A stretch of 64,000 nucleotides of DNA from Drosophila miranda. Its lineage: Eukaryota > Arthropoda > Insecta > Diptera > Drosophilidae. The notes beneath the pieces were generated by a model. That model searched no databases. It had not been told where the DNA came from and saw nothing but the letters and a program-made list of their open reading frames with translations. Positions 20,266 to 31,007 of this stretch are shown piece by piece. Position 1 is the stretch's first letter. Each line of letters starts with the position of its first letter. Location: positions 22,131,515 through 22,195,514 of the forward strand of contig NW_022881603.1 in assembly GCF_003369915.1 (NCBI RefSeq), written 5' to 3'. Made by a program: the position numbers and the translations under genes.

Positions 20266-23074
20266 CGCACTTAGCTACAATCATCTGGAGATTAACTGGT
20301 CCACGTTTCGGGGTCTTCTATCGCTGCAGAGGCTTCAGCTAAAGTCAAACCAAATCCGATCGCTGCAGGACGGCGTCTTCTATGTCATGCGGAACATTGA
20401 GAGCATCGAGCTGGATCACAACCAAATCAGTTCGCTCTCCCGGCAGGGCCTTTTCAACCTGACAAAGCTGCACTACCTCTCGCTGTCGAACAACTCTATC
20501 TCCCGCATCGAGCTGGACACTTGGGAGTTTACTCAGTCTCTAGAGTCCCTCGATCTGTCGCACAACTCCATCAGCGAGTTCAAGCCGCAGCATTTGGACT
20601 GCTTGCAGCGATTGAAGCAGCTCAATTTGGCCCACAACAAACTGCAGTATCTACAGGAAAACACCTTCGATTGCGTTAAGAATCTAGAGGAATTAAATTT
20701 ACGTCGCAATCGTCTGACCTGGATCATTGAGGATCAGAGTGCCGTTGCACCGTTCAAGGCCCTGCGCAAGCTGCGACGCCTCGATCTGCACGGCAATAAT
20801 TTGAAACAGATCAGTGGCAAAGCCCTCAGTGGCCTTAATAACTTGGAGCTGCTGAATCTAGGCTCGAATGCTCTCGCCAGCATCCAGCCGAATGCGTTCG
20901 AGCACATGCTCCGACTGCAGAAGTTGATCTTCAAGTCCCTGAACTTCATTTGCGACTGCGAGCTCATTTGGTTCCGCCAGTGGCTACAGAGTCACTTTGC
21001 CATGCAGGCCCCCCAGTTACTGGCCACCGTGGTCTGTGGCTATCCCGAGCATCTGTTGGATCGTCAGCTGCTCACACTGACCAACTCGGAGCTGATATGT
21101 GGTGAGTAGATGCCTAGACCCAATGCCTCTTCACCGAATCCAATAATCTAAAGCTAAAATTTCCCTAGCTGACTCGCCGAAACCAAAGCTTAAACAGGAG
21201 CCGGACAATATGTTGGCCGTGAAGGGTGCCAACATCACATTGGAATGCATTGCCAGCTCTCCCACAGCCGCCTCACTGGCGGCCGCCGATGAGCTAAAGA
21301 TCAAGTGGCGCCACGACAATCAGCACATTCAGGAGCGTCCAGGGGCCCTGCACGATGGAGCCAGCACAGAGACACAAATCCATCACGACCAGAGCACCAA
21401 TCAGACCAGCATCTATGGATATCTACGGCTGACCAATGTGACCTACGAGAGTGCAGGACGCTTTCAGTGTGTGGTCTCCAATGCCTTTGGGACGACCTAT
21501 GCGCAAAAGTTCAAGATATCCATAGGAAGTAAGTACCACATGCCACATAATCGTATCGATTTCACTCACAATAATCGTAATGTTCTCTCTTTAAAAGTTC
21601 ATCCCAGTTTCATGCACGTGCCTTCTAACCTCACACTGGACGCCGGCGAAAGAGCCAGACTTGTGTGCTCCGCCAGTGGAGACCCTATGCCGGAGATAGC
21701 TCTGCAAAAGTTTGGGGCCACTGATTTCCCAGCGGCTACCGAGCGTCGCCTTCAAGTTATACGCGAGGAAAACGCCTTTCTCATAACCAACGCCAAGCCC
21801 AGCGACTCGGGCATTTACACGTGCACGGCGGAGAGCGCTGCTGGCGAGATCAAGGTGAACGCCACGCTGATGGTGAATGGTACATGTGGCAAAGCATCTG
21901 CTTTTGGGGCTCCTAGTGATGTTTCTTTCCCTACTATAGACAAGCCACAGCATTCCATTCCCCTGGTGCATCAGGAGGTGGTTGTCGGGCGCACGTGTGT
22001 GCTTGAGTGCCTCAGTGAGGCAGCGAACGCAGAGCTGGAGCTGGAGCATCCCCACCGCGAATGGTTTAAGGAGAACAAGCCGATCCACATCTCACCAACG
22101 ACGGCGGAAGGAGAGCGCTACTACTTTACGAGCAGCAAGGAACTGCTCGTGATTCTGAACGCCCAATCGAATGATGCGGGCAGCTCCTGCAGTCGGAGCT
22201 GGTGGTGGTCAAGGAGAATCTCAATTGGGATGTTCTGCTGCTGGGTATAGTCCTGCTGACTGTGACCTGCGTCCTGGTCGATTGCTGCATCATTTGGTGC
22301 ACCCTGCGCTACCAGAAGCGAAAGTTCCTGCTGAGCCTTGCTGCCGAACGGCTGGCAGCGCGCACCCACGCCAGTCAGCACTCCACTCTGGACAAGGATC
22401 AAACCCATTTGACCACGTGGAATCGCACCATGCTGAGGCCCCACCAGTCCCAGCTTGTTCTAGATGGTATTCCTTCCCAGCAGCAGCCAGCGCAACTGCG
22501 ACCGCGCAGTCTCGATCTGGGATGCGGCGATAGCCAGGGGGGGGCTCACAGTCGACTTATTGTGACCACAACGCCTTCGTATGAGCAACGCTGCCTGGAG
22601 CAGGGTCTGACGCTCAGCTATCTGCAGCAAACCGACTTAGAGGCACAGCAGGATCATCTGTCCAGCAAGGATTCGGGTACTGGCTCGGATGCGGCAGTCA
22701 AGCGCAGCCTGGAGGACTTTGCCGTGGCCATGAGCACCAGGCATAAGAATCACCCGCACACAGATGACGAAGAAGATGGAGACAATGATCTGCAATATGC
22801 TCCCACACGAGCTCTGGGCATCTCAGAGTACGACGACTTGGAGTTGTATGAGCTGACTCATTCGGTGGCCGACGCCGATCAGCAGCATTTCCTGCAAAAC
22901 AACAATCACAACTACGATGGGGGCGGTGGTGCAGGTGCGGGTGGTGGTGGTGTGGCAGGTGCAGCACCTAAAGTGCTTCCACGTAAATGCAGCGCCGGTG
23001 CTGGTGCCGGTGTCAGTGGCAGTGCTGCCAACAGTTACAACGCCATTCAGCAGGCCACCACAGTGGACATCTAA
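20266..23074 (+). pseudogene. lbk: lambik copy 4, 5'-truncated, deletion in third Ig domain
   Basis: The LRR exon is open from 20387 to the intron 1 donor; introns are at 21102-21168, 21529-21597 and 21880-21939. A net 37-nt deletion near 22180-22186 removes the second half of Ig3, including the Tyr-x-Cys that closes the Ig disulphide. It shifts the frame, ending it at 22250. The TM and tail then continue in another frame to TAA 23072-23074. Copy 5 shares exactly this deletion plus other substitutions (for example Asp to His at 22084, GACCACGTGG near 22410), showing common descent. The copy lacks the 5' half of the gene. Confidence 0.85.
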
Positions 23075-23118
23075 GTGAAGGCTAAACCAAATTAAGAAAG
23101 CAGCAAAATATATACCAA

Positions 23119-24200
23119 AACGAGGGGGAACGTTGTGAGGTGCTGCGGACACCGCAACTCTACAGTTATACCCGATACTAAGTCAGTATGGCTCTCCTCC
23201 GGCAGACGCTGCTAATATTAAACGACACGACAAAGAGTGCGTGCGAGAGAAACAGAAAATCAGTCTGAGCGTGACGTCGGACGCTGCGTAGCCAGTGCAA
23301 ATTTATTTGTTCCTTTTGGCTATAAAAATTATCTGATCTGGTCCAGATTCAGCAATCTGATAGATATGGTCGTTATCTATGATTCTGCGTTTTTAGTTTT
23401 CTCAAATGTGCAATATTGTGGATGCAACAGATTTTCGTCCCTTGTGGGGGCGGAAGGGGGTGGGGCGAAATTCTGAGATATACGTTTTGTAGTGAGATCT
23501 AACAGAAGTGCGGATACCAAATTTGGTTACTCTAGCCTTAATAGTCGCTGAGATTTGTGGATGCCCCAGATTTTCGTCCTTTGCGGGGGCGGAAGGGGGT
23601 GTGGCGAAATTTGGACACGAAACGGTCAAGGTCCGATATCACAGGAGTGTGGATACCAAATTTGGTTGCTCTGGCTCTTATAGGTTCTGAGATCCTTGAA
23701 CTCATATTTTGCAATTGGCAAAACCGACCATGAAACCTGTGTGTTAGAGAGAGACAGAGCAAGAAAGAATGAAATTGTTTTCTTGATTCTGGCTATAATA
23801 ATTATAAGATCTGGTTGAGATTTTACACTCTAGAACATATAGTCATCCTCTACGATTCTGCGTTTTTGGCTTTATCGTATCTTCAAAAATGTGGATGCCA
23901 CAGATTTTCGTCCTTTGTGGGGGCGGAAGTGGGAGGGGCAAAGTTTTGAAATATTTTTGTAGCAGTGACATATCACAGAAGTCTGGATCCAAAACATCGT
24001 TGCTCTAGCTCTTATAGTCTTTGAGCACTAGGCGCTGAAGGGGACGGACAGACAGACATGGCTCAATCGACTCGGCTATTGATGCTGATCAAGAATATAT
24101 ATACTTTATGGGGTCGGAAACGATTCCTTCTGGACGTTACACACATCCACTTTTACCACAAATCTAATATACCCCAATACTCATTTTGAGTATCGGGTAT
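23119..24200 (-). mobile_element. DINE-1/INE-1 element, unit 4
   Basis: The position and ends are the same as in unit 1. It retains the internal segment near 23922-23975 that units 1 and 2 lack. The GACAGACGG tract is one repeat shorter. Confidence 0.85.
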
Positions 24201-25378
24201 AAAAACAAAACAAGTGGCCTGTGGCTGCCCCACCGTGACCCGCCACACCCCAAAATGAACAAAGACTGTTTAAACCGAAATTTGTAATGTTTAATCGCAC
24301 TCCCATGGAGGAGAGCGAACCAGAGAGAGGAGGCCTTATCTATTGCCTATGCTATTGATTGCTATTCTATGTATGACAGCTATAGAAAAATACCAGTGTC
24401 TTCGTAATTTATGAAATAAATCATTTAAATGGATTTACTATTATACCTACTATAACTAACCCTTATTGATAATCACCTGTATAGACAGCCGTACCGTATG
24501 CCTAGGACATACCCATCGTGTATTTTATAATTTTGTTTCGCTTGTGATATTATTTATTATTTTGATTGCCCGAGTTTTAAGCGTAACATAAAACACACAC
24601 ACTCTCACATTATTCATTCTGTAAATAGCCCATAGTTTAGCTCTAACTAAACCACAAGTAATTTTGTAAGCCTATCCACACCCAACACTACGATCCACGA
24701 AATGGACTTCTGTAGAGTGGGGTGGGAGTGGGTACTGTTCGGGGCAGAACCCAGCCGATTAGCTGCTTGCCAAATAGCACCTAATTCTTAGCCCTCAGCC
24801 GCTTATTTTGTTTGTTACTTATGTCTATGTCACTCATTTGTTTGTTAAAGCTTTGCGCTTGCTTGCCCTGCTAAACGCTCTCTGCCAGCTCGCTCTTCGC
24901 TATCACCGCTTTGCGTCTGCCTACCGACGTCGGCCGAGCCAAGCTGCGCTTAGCGATCGGAGCGGCAATGTAAAGGGCAGGCAAGCCACACTTGAAATTT
25001 GGATGTCACGCATTAAAGAACATATCGTAATTTTATTTCTGCGCAGAGTTTTATTTAATTCGAAATAATTAGTCGGCCGATTGGGGATAAAAAACATTAT
25101 CTCCACAGGTACCATCGATGGATATTTTGATAATGGATAATCTACTCGTACTATTTGTTTGAAATTGAAATTTATTTGACTTATGATTAATTGGCTTTGA
25201 CGAAATCATTGGATTACAATTGGATTAAATTGAAGCCGGATGTTAATTAAATGATGCATTATTCAAAGTATATAAAAACATAAATACTATATAGATTTTA
25301 TCAGTTTTTACTGGCAAAAGGATGCAGGACGCTTGTTTTTATTGGAATTGGTAAAAACAAGATCAGTAAAATGCTGTG

Positions 25379-25426
25379 TCAGGTGGAATCCTCTGAGCTA
25401 TCGCTATAGGCGGCTAGAAGGGATAG
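25379..25426 (-). pseudogene. CG8435 3'-terminal fragment, ends unit 4
   Basis: This is the antisense CG8435 C-terminal codons and TGA, joined at 25426/25427 to the lbk exon of unit 5. Confidence 0.85.
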
Positions 25427-28196
25427 CGCACTTAGCTACAATCATCTGGAGATTAACTGGTCCACGTTTCGGGGTCTTCTATCGCTGCAGAGGCTTCAGC
25501 TAAAGTCAAACCAAATCCGATCGCTGCAGGACGGCGTCTTCTATGTCATGCGGAACATTGAGAGCATCGAGCTGGATCACAACCAAATCAGTTCGCTCTC
25601 CCGGCAGGGCCTTTTCAACCTGACAAAGCTGCACTACCTCTCGCTGTCGAACAACTCTATCTCCCGCATCGAGCTGGACACTTGGGAGTTTACTCAGTCT
25701 CTAGAGTCCCTCGATCTGTCGCACAACTCCATCAGCGAGTTCAAGCCGCAGCATTTGGACTGCTTGCAGCGATTGAAGCAGCTCAATTTGGCCCACAACA
25801 AACTGCAGTATCTACAGGAAAACACCTTCGATTGCGTTAAGAATCTAGAGGAATTAAATTTACGTGGCAATCGTCTGACCTGGATCATTGAGGATCAGAG
25901 TGCCGTTGCACCGTTCAAGGCCCTGCGCAAGCTGCGACGCCTCGATCTGCACGGCAATAATTTGAAACAGATCAGTGGCAAAGCCCTCAGTGGCCTTAAT
26001 AACTTGGAGCTGCTGAATCTAGGCTCGAATGCTCTCGCCAGCATCCAGCCGAATGCGTTCGAGCACATGCTCCGACTGCAGAAGTTGATCTTCAAGTCCC
26101 TGAACTTCATTTGCGACTGCGAGCTCATTTGGTTCCGCCAGTGGCTACAGAGTCACTTTGCCATGCAGGCCCCCCAGTTACTGGCCACCGTGGTCTGTGG
26201 CTATCCCGAGCATCTGCTGGATCGTCAGCTGCTCACACTGACCAACTCGGAGCTGATATGTGGTGAGTAGATGCCTAGACCCAATGCCTCTTCACCGAAT
26301 CCAATAATCTAAAGCTAAAATTTCCCTAGCTGACTCGCCGAAACCAAAGCTTAAACAGGAGCCGGACAATATGTTGGCCGTGAAGGGTGCCAACATCACA
26401 TTGGAATGCATTGCCAGCTCTCCCACAGCCGCCTCACTGGCGGCCGCCGATGAGCTAAAGATCAAGTGGCGCCACGACAATCAGCACATTCAGGAGCGTC
26501 CAGGGGCCCTGCACGATGGAGCCAGCACAGAGACACAAATCCATCACGACCTGACCAATGTGACCTACGAGAGTGCAGGACGCTTTCAGTGTGTGGTCTC
26601 CAATGCCTTTGGGACGACCTATGCGCAAAAGTTCAAGATATCCATAGGAAGTAAGTACCACATGCCACATAATCGTATCGATTTCACTCACAATAATCGT
26701 AATGTTCTCTCTTTAAAAGTTCATCCCAGTTTCATGCACGTGCCTTCTAACCTCACACTGGACGCCGGCGAAACAGCCAGACTTGTGTGCTCCGCCAGTG
26801 GAGACCCTATGCCGGAGATAGCTCTGCAAAAGTTTGGGGCCACTGATTTCCCAGCGGCTACCGAGCGTCGCCTTCAAGTTATACGCGAGGAAAACGCCTT
26901 TCTCATAACCAACGCCAAGCCCAGCGACTCGGGCATTTACACGTGCACGGCGGAGAGCGCTGCTGGCGAGATCAAGGTGAACGCCACGCTGATGGTGAAT
27001 GGTACATGTGGCAAAGCATCTGCTTTTGGGGCTCCTAGTGATGTTTCTTTCCCTACTATAGACAAGCCACAGCATTCCATTCCCCTGGTGCATCAGGAGG
27101 TGGTTGTCGGGCGCACGTGTGTGCTTGAGTGCCTCAGTGAGGCAGCGAACGCAGAGCTGGAGCTGGAGCATCCCCACCGCGAATGGTTTAAGGAGAACAA
27201 GCCGATCCACATCTCACCAACGACGGCGGAAGGAGAGCGCTACTACTTTACGAGCAGCAAGGAACTGCTCGTGATTCTGAACGCCCAATCGAATGATGCG
27301 GGCAGCTCCTGCAGTCGGAGCTGGTGGTGGTCAAGGAGAATCTCAATTGGGATGTTCTGCTGCTGGGTATAGTCCTGCTGACTGTGACCTGCGTCCTGGT
27401 CGATTGCTGCATCATTTGGTGCACCCTGCGCTACCAGAAGCGAAAGTTCCTGCTGAGCCTTGCTGCCGAACGGCTGGCAGCGCGCACCCACGCCAGTCAG
27501 CACTCCACTCTGGACAAGGATCAAACCCATTTGACCACGTGGAATCGCACCATGCTGAGGCCCCACCAGTCCCAGCTTGTTCTAGATGGTATTCCTTCCC
27601 AGCAGCAGCCAGCGCAACTGCGACCGCGCAGTCTCGATCTGGGATGCGGCGATAGCCAGGGGGGGGCTCACAGTCGACTTATTGTGACCACAACGCCTTC
27701 GTATGAGCAACGCTGCCTGGAGCAGGGTCTGACGCTCAGCTATCTGCAGCAAACCGACTTAGAGGCACAGCAGGATCATCTGTCCAGCAAGGATTCGGGT
27801 ACTGGCTCGGATGCGGCAGTCAAGCGCAGCCTGGAGGACTTTGCCGTGGCCATGAGCACCAGGCATAAGAATCACCCGCACACAGATGACGAAGAAGATG
27901 GAGACAATGATCTGCAATATGCTCCCACACGAGCTCTGGGCATCTCAGAGTACGACGACTTGGAGTTGTATGAGCTGACTCATTCGGTGGCCGACGCCGA
28001 TCAGCAGCATTTCCTGCAAAACAACAATCACAACTACGATGGGGGCGGTGGTGCAGGTGCGGGTGGTGGTGGTGTGGCAGGTGCAGCACCTAAAGTGCTT
28101 CCACGTAAATGCAGCGCCGGTGCTGGTGCCGGTGTCAGTGGCAGTGCTGCCAACAGTTACAACGCCATTCAGCAGGCCACCACAGTGGACATCTAA
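25427..28196 (+). pseudogene. lbk: lambik copy 5, 5'-truncated, shares Ig3 deletion with copy 4
   Basis: The LRR exon is open from 25548; introns are at 26263-26329, 26651-26719 and 27002-27061. A private 39-nt in-frame deletion at about 26550 removes 13 residues of Ig1. The Ig3 deletion and frameshift (near 27302-27308; frame ends 27372) is the one seen in copy 4. The TM and tail follow in a shifted frame to TAA 28194-28196. This is the copy closest to the CG8435 gene. Because even the terminal copy is broken, no intact lbk 3' half exists in the window. Confidence 0.85.
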
Positions 28197-28240
28197 GTGA
28201 AGGCTAAACCAAATTAAGAAAGCAGCAAAATATATACCAA

Positions 28241-28842
28241 AACGAGGGGGAACGTTGTGAGTTGCTGCGGACACCGCAACTCTACAGTTATACCCGATAC
28301 TAAGTCAGTATGGCTCTCCTCCGGCAGACGCTGCTAATATTAAACGACACGACAAAGAGTGCGTGCGAGAGAAACAGAAAATCAGTCTGAGCGTGACGTC
28401 GGGCGCTGCGTAGCCAGTGCAAATTTATTTGTTCCTTTTGGCTATAAAAATTATCTGATCTGGTCCAGATTCAGCAATCTGATAGATATGGTCGTTATCT
28501 ATGATTCTGCGTTTTTAGTTTTCTCAAATGTGCAATATTGTGGATGCAACAGATTTTCGTCCCTTGTGGGGGCGGAAGGGGGTGGGGCGAAATTCTGAGA
28601 TATACGTTTTGTAGTGAGATCTAACAGAAGTGCGGATACCAAATTTGGTTACTCTAGCCTTAATAGTCGCTGAGATTTGTGGATGCCCCAGATTTTCGTC
28701 CTTTGCGGGGGCGGAAGGGGGTGTGGCGAAATTTGGACACGAAACGGTCAAGGTCCGATATCACAGGAGTGTGGATACCAAATTTGGTTGCTCTGGCTCT
28801 TATAGGTTCTGAGATCCTTGAACTCATATTTTGCAATATGAG
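28241..28842 (-). mobile_element. DINE-1/INE-1 element, unit 5, half deleted
   Basis: It begins like the others (CGAGGGGGAACG). It stops at about 28842, where CATATTTTGCAATATGAGTG joins directly to the GACCGTGACCCGCC flank, so roughly the second half, including the GTATCGGGTAT end, is gone. Confidence 0.85.
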
Positions 28843-29944
28843 TGACCGTGACCCGCCACACCCCAAAATGAACAAAGACTGTTTAAACCGAAATTTGTAA
28901 TGTTTAATCGCACTCCCATGGAGGAGAGCGAACCAGAGAGAGGAGGCCTTATCTATTGCCTATGCTATTGATTGCTATTCTATGTATGACAGCTATAGAA
29001 AAATACCAGTGTCTTCGTAATTTATGAAATAAATCATTTAAATGGATTTACTATTATACCTACTATAACTAACCCTTATTGATAATCACCTGTATAGACA
29101 GCCGTACCGTATGCCTAGGACATACCCATCGTGTATTTTATAATTTTGTTTCGCTTGTGATATTATTTATTATTTTGATTGCCCGAGTTTTAAGCGTAAC
29201 ATAAAACACACACACTCTCACATTATTCATTCTGTAAATAGCCCATAGTTTAGCTCTAACTAAACCACAAGTCATTTTGTAAGTCTATCCACACCCAACA
29301 CTACGATCCACGAAATGGACTTCTGTAGAGTGGGGTGGGAGTGGGTACTGTTCGGGGCAGAACCCAGCCGATTAGCTGCTTGCCAAATAGCACCTAATTC
29401 TTAGCCCTCAGCCGCTTATTTTGTTTGTTACTTATGTCTATGTCACTCATTTGTTTGTTAAAGCTTTGCGCTTGCTTGCCCTGCTAAACGCTCTCTGCCA
29501 GCTCGCTCTTCGCTATCACCGCTTTGCGTCTGCCTACCGACGTCGGCCGAGCGAAGCTGCGCTTAGCGATCGGAGCGGCAATGTAAAGGGCAGGCAAGCC
29601 ACACTTGAAATTTGGATGTCTCGGCTCTTCATGAACGAACATATCGTAATTTTATTTCTGCGCAGAGTTTTATTTAATTCGAAATAATTAGTCGGCCGAT
29701 TGGGGATAAAAAACATTATCTCCACAGGTACCATCGATGGATATTTTGATAATGGATAATCTACTCGTACTATTTGTTTGAAATTGAAATTTATTTGACT
29801 TATGATTAATTGGCTTTGACGAAATCATTGGATTACAATTGGATTAAATTGAAGCCGGATGTTAATTAAATGATGCATTATTCAAAGTATATATATATAT
29901 ATATTTATTGGAATTGGTAAAAACAAGATCAGTAAAATGCTGTG

Positions 29945-31007
29945 TCAGGTGGAATCCTCTGAGCTATCGCTATAGGCGGCTAGAAGGGATAGACTCGCTG
30001 CTGGAGCTGGGGTCTTTGGAACTTCAGCTGCCTTTGGAATATCCGTTGCTGTAGTTGAGGTTGCTGTCGGCTTAGTCGTTGCTGCTGCCTTGGGCTTGAC
30101 CAGCACCAAGGGGGTTTTACGTTTAACCAAAGGCTGAGCGGCCAAAACTTTGCTTGTGGTTGCGGCCGCAGAAAGAGGGAAAATGGGTTTGGCTAATTTA
30201 GCCGGCGGGGGGGCTGGCAATGGGTCCACAGCCTCCTCTTTGACCTCTTCAATGATTTCTTCGGCTACTATTCGAGTGCCACCCTCGGGCTTGCTTTTAA
30301 AGTTTACAGATCTGAAACGGAACAGAAAAATTTACAGTCTCAATTGGCAAGTTTAAGTGGAGAACTCACTTGATAAACTCCTCATCCTCTCGGTCCAAGC
30401 GTTCTCCCTCCGTTTCTCCCGTATTATATTGCTGCAGCATTGTTGTGTAGTCTACGGTCTGCTGTCGTCGGTTCAGGTCGCGCAGCTCCTCGAGACCCCT
30501 CCAGCATTTCAATTTCATTGCGCGATTGCTCGGTGCGATTCTCGAGCATTTTCTTGGGATTATTCGCCTCCTCCTCGCGTTCCTCTTGAAGCTCGCGACG
30601 GGCCTGCTCTTCGGCCAGCTTCAGGGCCATGAAATTCCGCGTGGCTGCCGCCTCGATCTCGTAGTCGGTGTTCTGCGGATCTGTTTTGAATGAGATCTCC
30701 TGCAGACATCGGGTGCACTTGATGTAGAACCTGTAGATGCGTATGCCCAGGTACGTCTCGTGCTCCACATCCTCCTTGCGCGCATTAAACTTCTTTTCCT
30801 TGTAGATGTACTCGCCGCAGGTCTCGCATCGCATATTGAACGGGGCCATTAGTCGAACGGTGTATTGACGGTTTTTGGCCAATTTCATCCGCGGAATCTT
30901 CGACGGATCGAAGTCCGGGGGATAGTATTTCTGCAATGCATTGGAATTAGTCGTCGGCTTAACACAGTACCGTAAATGTATTTAAGACTTACATTAAGAA
31001 CCTTTCG
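29945..31007 (-). pseudogene. Yju2/CCDC94 splicing-factor homologue (CG8435), start codon lost and frameshifted
   Basis: The product is the CWC16/Yju2 family protein, which acts in the spliceosome at the first catalytic step. Exon 1 remnant (30993-about 31007) encodes RKVLN. Exon 2 (30370-30930) encodes the conserved KYYPPDFDP start, the zinc-binding pair CETC and CTRC, and the [11 protein letters not shown] region. Exon 3 (29945-30311) carries an Ala/Pro/Thr-rich tail ending YSDSSEDST. Two lesions are visible. One extra base at about 30495-30499 shifts the frame between MLEG and LEELRDLN. In addition the family start MSE before RKVLN is absent, because Ptp52F coding DNA adjoins codon 4 directly. 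Family identity is strong; the symbol CG8435 rests on memory of the lbk-CG8435-Ptp52F order in D. melanogaster. Its last 16 codons are the part copied into the array. Confidence 0.85.

Larger units (their letters stand above)
20266..25426 (+). repeat. Array unit 4
   Basis: This unit of about 5161 bp shares a 37-nt net deletion in the third lbk Ig domain and several substitutions with unit 5 but not with units 1-3. Units 4 and 5 therefore descend from a common unit. The intergenic part 24201-25378 shows no supported gene. Confidence 0.93.
1..29992 (+). repeat. Tandem array of five ~5.1-kb lbk/CG8435-3'-end units
   Basis: The same sequence block recurs head to tail five times, with junctions after positions 357, 5496, 15121, 20265, 25426 and a terminal end at 29992. 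At each internal junction the reverse-strand end of CG8435 is joined directly to an internal lbk LRR exon. At 29992 the same CG8435 sequence instead runs on into the rest of CG8435, which identifies this as the right end of the array. Copies differ by scattered substitutions and small indels only. The array continues left of the window, because position 1 lies inside a preceding unit; the full-length lbk 5' end is expected there and is not seen here. Confidence 0.95.
25427..29992 (+). repeat. Array unit 5 (terminal, shortened)
   Basis: This unit is about 4566 bp. It is shortened by deletion of roughly the second half of its DINE-1 (after about 28840), a 39-nt in-frame deletion in lbk, and loss of about 80 bp in the CG8435 3' UTR, where a short TA repeat (29889-29905) now lies. 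The intergenic part 28843-29944 shows no other gene. Beyond 29992 the sequence continues as CG8435 coding DNA rather than lbk. Confidence 0.92.
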
